This document shows, piece after piece, positions 18,190 through 28,233 of a DNA stretch of 64,000 nt (within the stretch, counting starts at the first letter, position 1; each line of letters starts with the position of its first letter). Origin of the DNA: Nostoc sp. JL33. Its GTDB lineage: Bacteria > Cyanobacteriota > Cyanobacteriia > Cyanobacteriales > Nostocaceae. The stretch lies in contig NZ_JABXKP010000080.1 in NCBI RefSeq assembly GCF_017114985.1, forward strand, positions 1 through 64,000, read 5' to 3'. The notes under the pieces were generated by a model. It saw only the letters and a program-made list of their open reading frames with translations, ran no database searches and had not been told where the DNA came from. Both the position numbers and the translations under genes were made by a program.

Positions 18190-19257
18190 TTAGCCCAACT
18201 TAAACACATCCGCTATTACACTACCATCACCCACCAGCCTAGTTTTTGCCGGAGAGTCATAAACTACCAATAGCGAAGGTATACCAGCTACATCCTGAAA
18301 CAGCGTCATTCCTTCAGCGTGTTCTTCCCGATTTCCATAGGGAATATCTTGCACAAAATCTGGATTGCTGAAGACATTTTCTGGCAAGTTCACGCCATTT
18401 ATCCAGCGATAAACTTGCACGGGGCCATCTAAATCCATCGTTGGCCCGGCTAAAATCAACAAATCTTTTCCATCTACATGCAAATCCCGAATTCCCAAAC
18501 CATTCAACCAGATAAAATGCTTTTTATATAACTCATTGGCTTCCCCAATTTGCTTTAGTTTCATCACTCCAGGGGTAGAATCTTCTAACTCTATTTCCAG
18601 CACCACAGCCCAACCCCGTAAGACTGGGCCGCGCAAACCCAGAAAAATGCGGTTTTGATAAATGCCTATTCCTTCAATATCAAAGCCATTATCCTTTCCG
18701 GGAATTGCTGCCTTAATAGACAAGCCTAAATGAGCGTCATCTACTAAAGCTGTCATCAGCAAATTACCCTGGTTCGTCACCTCTAGTTTAGCGGCATTCA
18801 ACTGCACATCTGGATTTTGGGGGTGTGGGCAAGATGAAAATAACTTACCGTCTATCATCGGAATCCGTCCTAAGAGGTAACGGTTGGGTTCTGATTCAAT
18901 TTTTGCTAGCCTTTTTAAATTTTTTGCATCTGTATTTTCGGGTTTGGGTTTTTTGCGTTTGTAGCTGTGAGAACCAACAAACCATAAGTAATAATCACTA
19001 TAAGCAAGTCCTTCTATATCAATTTCTTCCTCTTCTGGTGCTGGTAAATTTATAAATTCTGCTACCCGAAATTGTTCATGGTCTGTAAATTTATCAGTAT
19101 CAACCAAAGAGAGACGTTCAATAGTTGAGGTTTCATCTGACCCTAACCATAAATACTTTTGATGTGTTAGCAGCACTGCTGATAAGTCTTCTCTATGTTC
19201 TTTAAAATTATCTACAAAAGTCAATAAAGCTTGATTCAGCAAATGTAAGTTTGGCAT
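18190..19257 (-). CDS. DUF3616 domain protein
   Basis: 355 residues with the features of the DUF3616 family: IEGLAYSDYYLWFVGSHS near residue 80, DIEGIGIYQNRIFLGLRGPVLRGWAVVLEIE near 195, and DLHVDGKDLLILAGPTMDLDGPVQVYRW near 258. The repeated Gly/Asp-rich strands suggest a beta-propeller-like fold. No signal peptide is seen. Function unknown. It converges on the NIL ferredoxin gene. Confidence 0.85.
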   Translation of the reverse strand: MPNLHLLNQALLTFVDNFKEHREDLSAVLLTHQKYLWLGSDETSTIERLSLVDTDKFTDHEQFRVAEFINLPAPEEEEIDIEGLAYSDYYLWFVGSHSYKRKKPKPENTDAKNLKRLAKIESEPNRYLLGRIPMIDGKLFSSCPHPQNPDVQLNAAKLEVTNQGNLLMTALVDDAHLGLSIKAAIPGKDNGFDIEGIGIYQNRIFLGLRGPVLRGWAVVLEIELEDSTPGVMKLKQIGEANELYKKHFIWLNGLGIRDLHVDGKDLLILAGPTMDLDGPVQVYRWINGVNLPENVFSNPDFVQDIPYGNREEHAEGMTLFQDVAGIPSLLVVYDSPAKTRLVGDGSVIADVFKLG

Positions 19258-19547
19258 TCTAAATCATGTTAATAGTTACAAAAATGTTAATTATGCTATT
19301 ATAATGTAAAGTTAAGTTTCCGAAAAAAATTATCTAAAAAGTATAGCTCATATCAAATTGCCAGGGGGAATCTGCTACTTCAACCTTTGATAGATATTGC
19401 ATATTTGCCGAAGCATATGCAACTATCAATAGTCATAAGCATACTTTACAACCTTGATTGCATAAAAAAATATCAAAAGTAGATGCAACTTTTTAATTAA
19501 TGTTGTTATTATGCAATAACCTCATGAGGTAGTCATTAAGAACAATT

Positions 19548-20531
19548 ATGAAATTAGCCACACAAGCCACGGTAAAAACTTTAGGGGACTACGCCTACCA
19601 AGCGATTGAAAAACACTTTAAGAAGACCTTGAAGTGGGAAAAATCAGTTAAGAAAGATGAAGATCCAGAAGCGCTGCACCAAATGCGAGTAGGAATGCGC
19701 CGCCTACGCACAGCCGTAACTAGCTTTGGGCTAGCGGTGGATGTGCCGAAACCAGTTAGCGATAAAAATATTGGTAAAATAGCCCGTCGTCTTGGTAGTC
19801 TCCGAGATTTAGACGTACTCAAAGAAAGTTTGGAAAACAATTACAAACCAAATTTACCCCGCAAAGAACAGGGATCTCTACAAACAGCTTTCACAGCTTT
19901 AGCTAAACAACGTGAAGATGTACTATCGACTGTACAGAAAACGTTAAAAGATGAATCTTACAAGTCTCTAAAAGATGAATTAGAGAAATGGTTAGAGAAA
20001 CCAAGTTATCAACCTTTGGCATCTATTACTATTCAGCAAGTGCTACCAGACTTACTTTTACCAGAAGTGAGTAGCTTCTTACTGCATCCGGGTTGGCTAG
20101 TTGGCACGCAATTTGTGGACTCAGAAGTGATAATCCATCAAAACTGGAAACCGGAAAAGATAGAAAAACAATTAACAACAGAAGGTGAAATTATTCACAG
20201 TTTGCGAAAAGAAGCTAAACGTATACGCTACCAGATGGAGTTATTTACTGACTTATATGGTGAGTCTTACGCAGCTTATCTTACAGAAGTGAAAAGTATC
20301 CAAGAAATTTTGGGTACGATGCAAGATAGTGCCGTCTTAACTGACTGGCTTACAGACGTCTTCAAGTCAGAAATTCAGACTGAGTTACCCACCCTTGCTA
20401 CTTTGTTAACTGAAAATCGTTACCAGTCGTGGCAGCAATGGCAACCTTTGCAAGAACGGTATCTAAAAACGGAAACTAGGCATAGTTTTCATTTAACAAT
20501 ACTGCACCCGCTTTCTGGAGTAATAAATTAA
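19548..20531 (+). CDS. CHAD domain protein
   Basis: 327 residues, all-helical. The conserved His/Arg-rich helix EALHQMRVGMRRLRTAVTSF near residue 42 and LGSLRDLDVLKE near 86 are diagnostic of CHAD. A second histidine-bearing helix, IIHSLRKEAKRIRYQMELF, lies near 222. CHAD domains bind inorganic polyphosphate and often lie beside polyphosphate enzymes, but none is adjacent here. Confidence 0.92.
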   Translation: MKLATQATVKTLGDYAYQAIEKHFKKTLKWEKSVKKDEDPEALHQMRVGMRRLRTAVTSFGLAVDVPKPVSDKNIGKIARRLGSLRDLDVLKESLENNYKPNLPRKEQGSLQTAFTALAKQREDVLSTVQKTLKDESYKSLKDELEKWLEKPSYQPLASITIQQVLPDLLLPEVSSFLLHPGWLVGTQFVDSEVIIHQNWKPEKIEKQLTTEGEIIHSLRKEAKRIRYQMELFTDLYGESYAAYLTEVKSIQEILGTMQDSAVLTDWLTDVFKSEIQTELPTLATLLTENRYQSWQQWQPLQERYLKTETRHSFHLTILHPLSGVIN

Positions 20532-20696
20532 AAGTTACTCTTTGTTAGGCAAGGATTGGGCTAACCAGCACAGGCGTAATGCTAGAGAAAGCGTTAGCTT
20601 GTGCCATGTTCGGCGGCTGTTGCGACTCTTAATTTAGACTGTTCGCTTGACATACCAAGCATGAATGAGGAAGGCTTGAAATAGATACCTTATTGC

Positions 20697-21074
20697 TTAC
20701 GCCGCACTGCTGGTTTCATCCTTGACCTCGGTTTTGATGACGAAAGCCCTTAATTCGACGATCTTATCGCCGCGAAAGCGCCAGACATCGCAGTACGAGT
20801 GATGAACCGCCTTCCCGTCTTCGTCCTTCAATGTTATGTCGCCGAGTGCCGTGACGAAATCACCTTCAGCGATTAAGTTAGTGACCGTAAACTTTGGCGG
20901 CTCGATGTACGCCGTTGCCATATATTGGCGAACGGCTTCTTTTCCTTTAAGGGTCTTGTCGCCGACAAACGTCCATTCCGTGTCGTCGGCGCAGAACGAC
21001 AAGAGTCCTTCATTGTTGCCTTCAGCGATCGCCGCGTTGCCCTTTTCTAAGATTGCTTTATTTTTCTCTGACAT
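20697..21074 (-). CDS. SnoaL/NTF2-like protein
   Basis: 125 residues with an NTF2-like cone fold pattern: an N-terminal helix (KAILEKGNAAIAEGNNEGLLSF), then CADDTEWTFVGDKTLKGKEAVRQYM, and C-terminal strands SYCDVWRFRGDKIVELRAFVI. Such proteins are small-molecule isomerases, cyclases or binding proteins. The ATG at 21074 is chosen over a TTG seven codons upstream because GAGGAGAG lies nine bases before it. Confidence 0.88.
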   Translation of the reverse strand: MSEKNKAILEKGNAAIAEGNNEGLLSFCADDTEWTFVGDKTLKGKEAVRQYMATAYIEPPKFTVTNLIAEGDFVTALGDITLKDEDGKAVHHSYCDVWRFRGDKIVELRAFVIKTEVKDETSSAA

Positions 21075-21240
21075 CTGAATCTCTCCTCTGTTCAAGTGAA
21101 TGCTTTAACGGAGCGGTTGCTCTACCGGTTCGACGCTCGCCTTCAACTGTTCTTGTAGATTCAAGAATACAGGTAGTACAACTCTATGCCTACTCCAAAT
21201 CGCCGTCAAGCCGCGCGCCGCCCCCGAACTATTATTAGAC

Positions 21241-21382
21241 TGAAAGTTTCTGTCTAAGATCCCGTAGTAGACGGATAGCCAGAAAGTTTCTGTGTAATAC
21301 TCCAAAGCCGCTATTTAAGCCGAATCTTTCCGCATAAGACGCTCATTTTGGTGAATAGGTTGAAAGTTTCTGCATAACATCC
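21241..21382. repeat. Four degenerate repeats at an exact 40-bp period
   Basis: TGAAAGTTTCTGTCTAAGAT (21241), AGAAAGTTTCTGTGTAATAC (21281), CGAATCTTTCCGCATAAGAC (21321) and TGAAAGTTTCTGCATAACAT (21361) begin exactly 40 bases apart. They share about 22 bases, separated by about 18 unrelated bases. The array lies in the 543-base gap between the NTF2-like and radical SAM genes. A looser match, TGAAAGTCTC, is at 21453. No gene is seen in this gap. Confidence 0.75.
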
Positions 21383-21617
21383 TAAAGGGGAGAGGGTGGA
21401 CTGGCTCTATCGATCTTCGGAACCGTTGGGCGATCGATCGCATCTAGTTGAGTTGAAAGTCTCTTTAGACTTGCATATAGCTGTAGATACTGTGCGCCTT
21501 CAAAGAGAACGAAGTTACAACTACTGTATACAGAAGTTCGTTTAATCTGTTGTCAGACTGATTCAGCTTTAGATAAACTCAACTAGCAGCAAACATCAAG
21601 GGTTATAAGCATCGAAT

Positions 21618-23216
21618 ATGAACATTTTACTTTTATACCCCCGTTTTCCAAAAAGTTTTTGGTCTTTTGAAAAAACACTGGCTTTATTAGATCGTAAAGC
21701 AATGCTACCGCCTTTAGGCTTGGTAACTGTAGCCGGAATTTTACCCCAAGAATGGGAATTTAAGCTGGTAGATCGAAATGTTCGCGTTTGTACAGAAGCA
21801 GAATGGGCTTGGGCAGATTTGGTTATTATGTCGGCGATGATTGTGCAAAAAGAGGATTTGCTCTCTCAGATATTAGAAGCAAAGCAGAGAGGTAAACGGG
21901 TAGCTGTGGGTGGGCCGTTTCCGACAGCGCTACCGGATGAAATGACATCCGTTGGAGCAGACTACTTGATATTAGATGAAGGGGAAATCACTCTACCCTT
22001 ATTTGTAGCAGCGATCGCACGCGGCGATCGCACAGGCATTTTTCGCTCTGGTGGTGAAAAACCAGATGTCACCAATACTCCGATTCCTCGCTTTGACTTG
22101 CTAGAATTTGAAGCCTATGCAGAGATGTCGGTGCAATTTTCCCGTGGATGTCCCTTTCAGTGTGAGTTCTGTGACATTATTGTTCTCTACGGTCGCAAAC
22201 CCCGCACCAAAAACCCAGATCAATTATTAGCAGAACTTGATTATCTCTACAAACTGGGTTGGCGGCGCAGTATTTTTATGGTGGATGACAACTTCATCGG
22301 TAATAAGCGGAATGTGAAATTATTTTTGAAGTCTCTTCTGCCCTGGATGGTAGAACATAACTATCCCTTTTCCTTTGCCACAGAGGCTTCAGTTGATTTA
22401 GCTCAAGATCAAGAACTGATGGATTTGATGGTAGCGTGTAATTTTGGTGCTGTTTTTCTGGGAATTGAAACCCCCGACGAAGAAAGTCTCACTTTCACTC
22501 AGAAATACCAGAATACCAGAGACTCGCTCAGTGAAGCTGTGAATAGGATTACCCGCTCAGGGCTGCGAGTCATGGCAGGCTTTATCATTGGGTTTGATGG
22601 CGAGAAAGTAGGAGCCGGCGCACGAATTGTCAAGTTTGTTGAAGAAACAGCAATTCCCACAGCCTTATTTAGTATGTTGCAAGCGCTTCCAGATACAGCC
22701 CTCTGGCATAGATTAGAAAAGGAAGGACGACTGCGTAATAAATCTGCTAACATCAACCAAACCACGTTGATGAATTTTGTGCCAACTCGACCGTTAGAAG
22801 ACATCGCTGGTGAATATGTGCAGGCGTTCTGTGATTTGTATGAACCAGAGCGGTTTTTGGAGCGTACATACAAACACTTCCGGCTTTTGGGCGAAGCAAC
22901 CTATCCGAAAAAGGGCAAAGGTGCTAAGAAACCATTGAACTGGAAAGTACTCCGGGCGTTTGTGATCATTTGCTGGCGTCAAGGTGTACGTCGTCAAACG
23001 CGCTGGCAATTCTGGCGCAACTTGTGGAATATGTATCAGCATAATCCGGGTGGAGTGAGTAGTTATTTAGCTGTTTGTGCCCAAATTGAGCATTTCTTGG
23101 AGTATCGCCAGATTGTTCGCGATGAAATTGAGGCTCAAGTAGCTGAATTTCTGGAAGCAGAAGCTAGGGTAAAACCGGAAGCAGAAGTGATGGAAGTGTT
23201 AGGAAGTTTAAAATAA
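21618..23216 (+). CDS. B12-binding radical SAM protein (DUF4070 type)
   Basis: 532 residues. An N-terminal cobalamin-binding domain (about 1-150; VAVGGPFPTALPDE near 95) precedes a radical SAM core with the cluster motif CPFQCEFCD near residue 180. The motif FMVDDNFIGNKRNVK follows near 236. The C-terminal part (about 380-530) is of DUF4070 type. Relatives carry out methylations or rearrangements on unreactive carbon, but the substrate here cannot be read. ATG 21618 begins MNILLLYPRFPKSFW, the usual start of the family. Confidence 0.93.
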   Translation: MNILLLYPRFPKSFWSFEKTLALLDRKAMLPPLGLVTVAGILPQEWEFKLVDRNVRVCTEAEWAWADLVIMSAMIVQKEDLLSQILEAKQRGKRVAVGGPFPTALPDEMTSVGADYLILDEGEITLPLFVAAIARGDRTGIFRSGGEKPDVTNTPIPRFDLLEFEAYAEMSVQFSRGCPFQCEFCDIIVLYGRKPRTKNPDQLLAELDYLYKLGWRRSIFMVDDNFIGNKRNVKLFLKSLLPWMVEHNYPFSFATEASVDLAQDQELMDLMVACNFGAVFLGIETPDEESLTFTQKYQNTRDSLSEAVNRITRSGLRVMAGFIIGFDGEKVGAGARIVKFVEETAIPTALFSMLQALPDTALWHRLEKEGRLRNKSANINQTTLMNFVPTRPLEDIAGEYVQAFCDLYEPERFLERTYKHFRLLGEATYPKKGKGAKKPLNWKVLRAFVIICWRQGVRRQTRWQFWRNLWNMYQHNPGGVSSYLAVCAQIEHFLEYRQIVRDEIEAQVAEFLEAEARVKPEAEVMEVLGSLK

Positions 23217-23223
23217 TAACTCA

Positions 23224-23301
23224 TATCATGTCCGCTTGATTACTTAGTAAACCCCAAGAACCCCACCCCCAACCCCCTCCCCGCTCTTCGAGAGGGGGCT
23301 A
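23224..23301. mobile_element. Truncated TATCATGTCCGC miniature element, copy 3
   Basis: The left end TATCATGTCCGC and the CCCCACCCCCAACCCCCTCCCCGC core match copies at 7456 and 8606. The right inverted repeat is missing. Confidence 0.65.
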
Positions 23302-23501
23302 AGATGTACCTCATGTAATTAGGAATTGTACGCTAAGAAATTTAATAAACCTCGACAGAAAAGAGTCGTTGCGCGGTATTAGAAATGATTATGCGCTCTA
23401 AAACTGGCTTTGGGATGCAAAGTAAAAAAGGCAGTCATGATTAAATCCACTTTCCTAAGTACAGCATTTCATTAATTCCTAGCAAATTAAATTTGGCAAT
23501 A

Positions 23502-23711
23502 CCTTGCAATGCCAATGCATGTTGATGCATTGTTAATGCGTCCCCTTGCAATGCCAATGCATGTTGATGCATTGTTAATGCGTCCCCTTGCAATGCCAAT
23601 GCATGTTGATGCATTGTTAATGCGTCCCCTTGCAATGCCAATGCATGTTGATGCATTGTTAATGCGTCCCCTTGCAATGCCAATGCATTCCGATACAATG
23701 TTAATGCGTTC
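23502..23711. repeat. 42-bp minisatellite, five units (four identical)
   Basis: Units 23502-23543, 23544-23585, 23586-23627 and 23628-23669 are identical; the fifth (23670-23711) has diverged. Each holds a small palindrome, CAATGCAT-GTTG-ATGCATTG. On the minus strand the array reads ALALQGDALTMHQH, two heptads, in an ORF that could start at ATG 23719 and end at 23441 (92 codons). No ribosome site supports that ORF. Confidence 0.92.
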
Positions 23712-23760
23712 CCCTGCATTAAAAACGCTATGCTTTTACGCAAAGCTGTACTAAGTAACG

Positions 23761-24804
23761 ATGCCAGCCGATAATTTGGAGATAAATGAAACGATCGCAG
23801 CACAATTTGCTCAATTAGTGCTGGATTGTATCGGGCGGGAGTATCCCAACAGTAATCTGTATTGGGCTGATAGCGACGAGGATATAAAACCACCGCGTGA
23901 ATTGACTCCTGCTTTTTATGGCTGCTTAGATTGGCATTCAGCTGTACATGGTCACTGGTTGCTGGTACGTCTGATGCGTCACTTTCCTGAAGCCTCCTTC
24001 AATGTCGCGTCAAAGCAAGCACTTGATCAAAGCCTAACGCCTGAGAAGATTCAAGGAGAGATTGCCCATTTCCAACGATTACCCTTTTATGAATTTCCTT
24101 ATGGTGTGGCATGGCTTCTGCAACTGGCTGCGGAACTTCACGAGTGGAATCATCCTCAAGCGAAAGAATGGCGAATTGTATTGGAACCGCTAGAAAAGTT
24201 GATTGCAGGTAATTTACAGCGCTGGATTGACACACTAAAACTCCCAAATCGCACGGGGATGCATAGCCAAACAGCTTTTGCACTTGGTTTAATGCTGGAT
24301 TGGGCACGGATTACCGAAAATGCTGACTTCATTGAGTTAATAGAGAACAAGGCACGGCAATTTTATCTCAGCGATCGCAACTATTCCTTACAATTCGAGC
24401 CGCTTGGCTACGATTTTCTCTCTCCTGGCTTTGCTGAAGCAGACCTGATGCGGCGAGTCCTCCCAACAACAGCTTTTACTGACTGGCTGACGAATTTTCT
24501 TCCCCAAATACCGATTGAGAATTCAGGAAATTGGTTAGAACTAAACATAGTAGATAATCCTCAAGATTATATGCAATCCCACTTATACGGTCTTAATCTC
24601 AGTCGCGCTTGGATGCTTGAAGGGATCATTTCTGGATTGGCAAATAGCGATCGCCGCATAGAAACACTTCGCTCTGCTGCGGTTCACCATCGTCAGCATG
24701 GACTAGCAAATGTTGTCAGTGAACATTATGCAGCTAGTCACTGGCTAGGAACTTTTGCTGTTTACCTTTTAACGAATCGTGGGTTGCAAGGGCAAATTAT
24801 TTAA
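23761..24804 (+). CDS. DUF2891 domain protein
   Basis: 347 residues of the DUF2891 family: LTPAFYGCLDWHSAVHGHWLLVRLMR near residue 43, a mid-protein NRTGMHSQTAFALGLMLDWA near 160, and GYDFLSPGFAEADLMRRVLP near 218. The alternating helices and aromatic/His motifs suggest an alpha/alpha-barrel like those of sugar-acting enzymes, which is inference. It starts at ATG 23761, right after the 42-bp minisatellite, which must form its leader or promoter region. Confidence 0.85.
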   Translation: MPADNLEINETIAAQFAQLVLDCIGREYPNSNLYWADSDEDIKPPRELTPAFYGCLDWHSAVHGHWLLVRLMRHFPEASFNVASKQALDQSLTPEKIQGEIAHFQRLPFYEFPYGVAWLLQLAAELHEWNHPQAKEWRIVLEPLEKLIAGNLQRWIDTLKLPNRTGMHSQTAFALGLMLDWARITENADFIELIENKARQFYLSDRNYSLQFEPLGYDFLSPGFAEADLMRRVLPTTAFTDWLTNFLPQIPIENSGNWLELNIVDNPQDYMQSHLYGLNLSRAWMLEGIISGLANSDRRIETLRSAAVHHRQHGLANVVSEHYAASHWLGTFAVYLLTNRGLQGQII

Positions 24805-24828
24805 ATAGTCTGGGCGATCTAACAATGT

Positions 24829-24921
24829 TAGGACTTACGCACGAGTTACGGAATAACGAACCGCAGAGGCGCAGAGTACACCGAGGAATCAGAGTTTCAG
24901 AGATATTTTGCGTAAGTCCTA
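24829..24921. mobile_element. 93-bp miniature element, TAGGACTTACGCA termini, copy 2
   Basis: Perfect 13-bp ends TAGGACTTACGCA / TGCGTAAGTCCTA, flanked by AATGT at 24824-24828 and 24922-24926. No coding capacity. Confidence 0.93.
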
Positions 24922-24952
24922 AATGTATCAAAACTGCTTAAATCGGGGTTTT

Positions 24953-25022
24953 CCCAATGCCCAATGCCCAATGCCCCATGCCCAATTCCCAATGCCCAAT
25001 GCCCAATGCCCAATGCCCAATG
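24953..25022. repeat. Heptanucleotide CCCAATG array, 10 units
   Basis: Ten 7-base units, eight of them exactly CCCAATG, between the miniature element and the gap1 leader. This is the short tandemly repeated class known from heterocystous cyanobacteria. Confidence 0.92.
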
Positions 25023-25121
25023 CCCCAAACCTTAAAAGATGCCAAGTAAACATGGCTTAACCGACTGAAACTGTCAGGATCAAAGAGTAAAGAGTAAAAG
25101 GCAATCTATTTTGACTTTTAA

Positions 25122-26207
<1,086 letters not shown>

Positions 26208-26212
26208 TTGGT

Positions 26213-26240
26213 CATTAGTCATTAGTCATTAGTCATTAGC
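26213..26240. repeat. Heptanucleotide TCATTAG array, 4 units
   Basis: Four exact TCATTAG units immediately after the gap1 stop codon. Confidence 0.85.
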
Positions 26241-26354
26241 TTTTGACTGCTGACTCTTGACTAGGGACTTTTGGGTTTTGGGATGATAAATACCCTGAAA
26301 ACAAGACTAAATAAAGTAACTTTTTTAGCAACCTAGTGATATGAAGCACATGTG

Positions 26355-26415
26355 AATTTGGATGTTTTGCGCGATGTCTACGACGGGCTACGCCTACGCT
26401 CAAAGCATCCAAATT
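26355..26415. repeat. Hairpin with a HIP1-nested small repeat before pyk
   Basis: AATTTGGATGTTTTG (26355-26369) and CAAAGCATCCAAATT (26401-26415) form a 15-bp stem with one G-T pair. The loop holds GCGAT, a 21-nt repeat (26376-26396) and CGC. Deleting the 21 nt leaves GCGATCGC in the loop. Confidence 0.8.
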
Positions 26416-26444
26416 TGCAGGTTATTCCTCAACCCCCAATCCCT

Positions 26445-27875
26445 ATGCGTCGAACCAAAATCATTTGTACTGTTGGGCCGGCTTCATCTCCACCTGAAAG
26501 GCTGCAAGCCTTAGTAGAAGCTGGAATGAATGTGGCGCGGCTGAATTTTTCTCACGGAGCCTATGAATTCCACGCCCAAACCGCTCACTATCTCAGGCAA
26601 ATTAGTACTGAGCAGCAAAAGCCGATCGCAATTATGCAAGACCTGTGTGGCCCCAAGATTCGCTTGGGAATTTTACCACCAGAAGGGTTAAATCTGGAAG
26701 CTGGTAGTGAAGTCACCTTTGTTTTGCAAGAAAAGGGTGAGACTATCGACGAATTACCCCTACCATTGCCGACTTTATTCGCAATGGTGCGACCAGGCGA
26801 ACCGATTTTGATTAATGATGGTCGCGTCAAGTTGATTGTTACCGCTCGTGATGCCGATCGCATTCGGGCGGAGGTGAAAATTGGCGGGCTAATTTCCACG
26901 CACAAAGGAGTAAACCTGCCACAAACTCCTTTACCTGTGAGTTCGATCACCGAAAAAGACTTGCTGGATCTGCGCTTTGGGATTCAGTTGGGTGTAGACT
27001 GGGTGGCGGTGTCTTTCGTGCGATCGCCACAAGACTTAGAACCCGCCCGAAGGATGATTGAAGCTGCTGGTGCTTCGATCCGCTTAATTGCCAAAATCGA
27101 AAGAGCAGAAGCAGTAGAGAATTTTGACTCCATTTTGAAGGTTGCGGACGCGATTATGATTGCCCGTGGTGATTTAGGGGTGGAAGTGCCAATTCACGAA
27201 GTACCCCTAATTCAAAAAGATATCATTCGCCGTTGCAATCGTGCTGGCAAGCCGGTGATTACAGCCACCCAAATGCTAGAGTCGATGATTAGCGCCCCCG
27301 ATCCCACCCGCGCCGAAGCAACTGATGTTGCCAACTCCATCTTAGATGGTACGGATGCGGTAATGCTTTCTGGTGAAACGGCCGTCGGACAATATCCCGT
27401 CGCCGCCGTCCAGATGATGCACAATATCGCCGTGCGGACAGAACAGGCTCTAGATGAGGGTAGCAAACATGCTTGGTGTCATGAAGCAGGCAGTCTTAGC
27501 GTTACCGAATCTGTGGCAGAATCCGTGTGTCGCATCGCCTATGAAACAGGCTCACGGGCAATTCTCTGTAACACTTCATCAGGAAGTACAGCGAGAATGG
27601 TTTCTAAATATCGCCCTACTTCTCCGATTATTGCCCTCACCTCTGACATCACCACTTATCGCCAACTAGCACTTTCTTGGGGTGTGGAAGCTTTGCTGAT
27701 CCCACCAGTCCACAATGCCGAAGAGATGTTTACCAATGTGGTGAACACAGTTGTAGACATGGGTCTAGCGAATAAGGGCGATAAGGTGGTAATTACCTCT
27801 GGCGTTCCAATTGGTAAATCGGGAACAACTAGTTTAATCAAAGTGCATTCCATTGGACAGCCAATTTCGGCATAA
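26445..27875 (+). CDS. pyk: Pyruvate kinase
   Basis: Transfers phosphate from phosphoenolpyruvate to ADP, the last step of glycolysis. From ATG 26445 the protein has 476 residues and begins RRTKIICTVGPASS, the family N-terminus. Active-site motifs are RLNFSHG (near 34), MQDLCGPKIR, and KIERAEAVENFDSI with its catalytic Lys. MIARGDLGVEVP and ITATQMLESM also match the family. A GTG at 26352 would add 31 residues encoded mostly by a hairpin and mobile repeat, so I reject it. Lies between gap1 and tal. Confidence 0.95.
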   Translation: MRRTKIICTVGPASSPPERLQALVEAGMNVARLNFSHGAYEFHAQTAHYLRQISTEQQKPIAIMQDLCGPKIRLGILPPEGLNLEAGSEVTFVLQEKGETIDELPLPLPTLFAMVRPGEPILINDGRVKLIVTARDADRIRAEVKIGGLISTHKGVNLPQTPLPVSSITEKDLLDLRFGIQLGVDWVAVSFVRSPQDLEPARRMIEAAGASIRLIAKIERAEAVENFDSILKVADAIMIARGDLGVEVPIHEVPLIQKDIIRRCNRAGKPVITATQMLESMISAPDPTRAEATDVANSILDGTDAVMLSGETAVGQYPVAAVQMMHNIAVRTEQALDEGSKHAWCHEAGSLSVTESVAESVCRIAYETGSRAILCNTSSGSTARMVSKYRPTSPIIALTSDITTYRQLALSWGVEALLIPPVHNAEEMFTNVVNTVVDMGLANKGDKVVITSGVPIGKSGTTSLIKVHSIGQPISA

Positions 27876-28233
27876 CCCACCTAGAATAGGGCTGTGGCTG
27901 TGGATAGTAAGCAAACTTGGGCAATGATTCCGAAAAATTGCCAGAATCAGAATTGAAGCAAGAGTAAAGATTGTAAAGAACTGGGGAATAAATGAGAAGG
28001 AGTCAGAAGACAGAATTCAGAATTCAGAATACCCCACGTCTGAAGTCAGGACGAAGAGTCACGGAAAGAATTTTTTCTTCTCCATGATTAAAATCGCTTG
28101 CTCTAAACCTGGATTCTCCATCCAGTACTTCGACAAGCTCAGTAACCATCACACAAAATCCATTCTGGATTCTGGCTCCTGAATTCTGAATTCTTCTTCG
28201 GTAAATCCTGTAACATTCATCACGGAGTATTTT
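27876..28233. other. Intergenic, heptamer and inverted repeats
   Basis: Holds two oppositely oriented clusters of the GAATTCA word (28010-28030 and 28175-28195) and no gene. The tal leader begins near 28200. Confidence 0.5.

Noticed and set aside
21241-21400. CRISPR array
   Set aside because: Repeats are too degenerate, spacers are only about 18 bases, and no cas gene is present.
23441-23893. 150-codon minus-strand ORF through the 42-bp minisatellite
   Set aside because: Its first 58 codons are antisense to the DUF2891 gene and no ribosome site supports an internal start. I keep the repeat and leave the ORF as a possibility.
26352-26444. Upstream GTG start for pyruvate kinase
   Set aside because: The added 31 codons are a hairpin with a mobile small repeat, and family proteins begin at RRTKIICTVGP.
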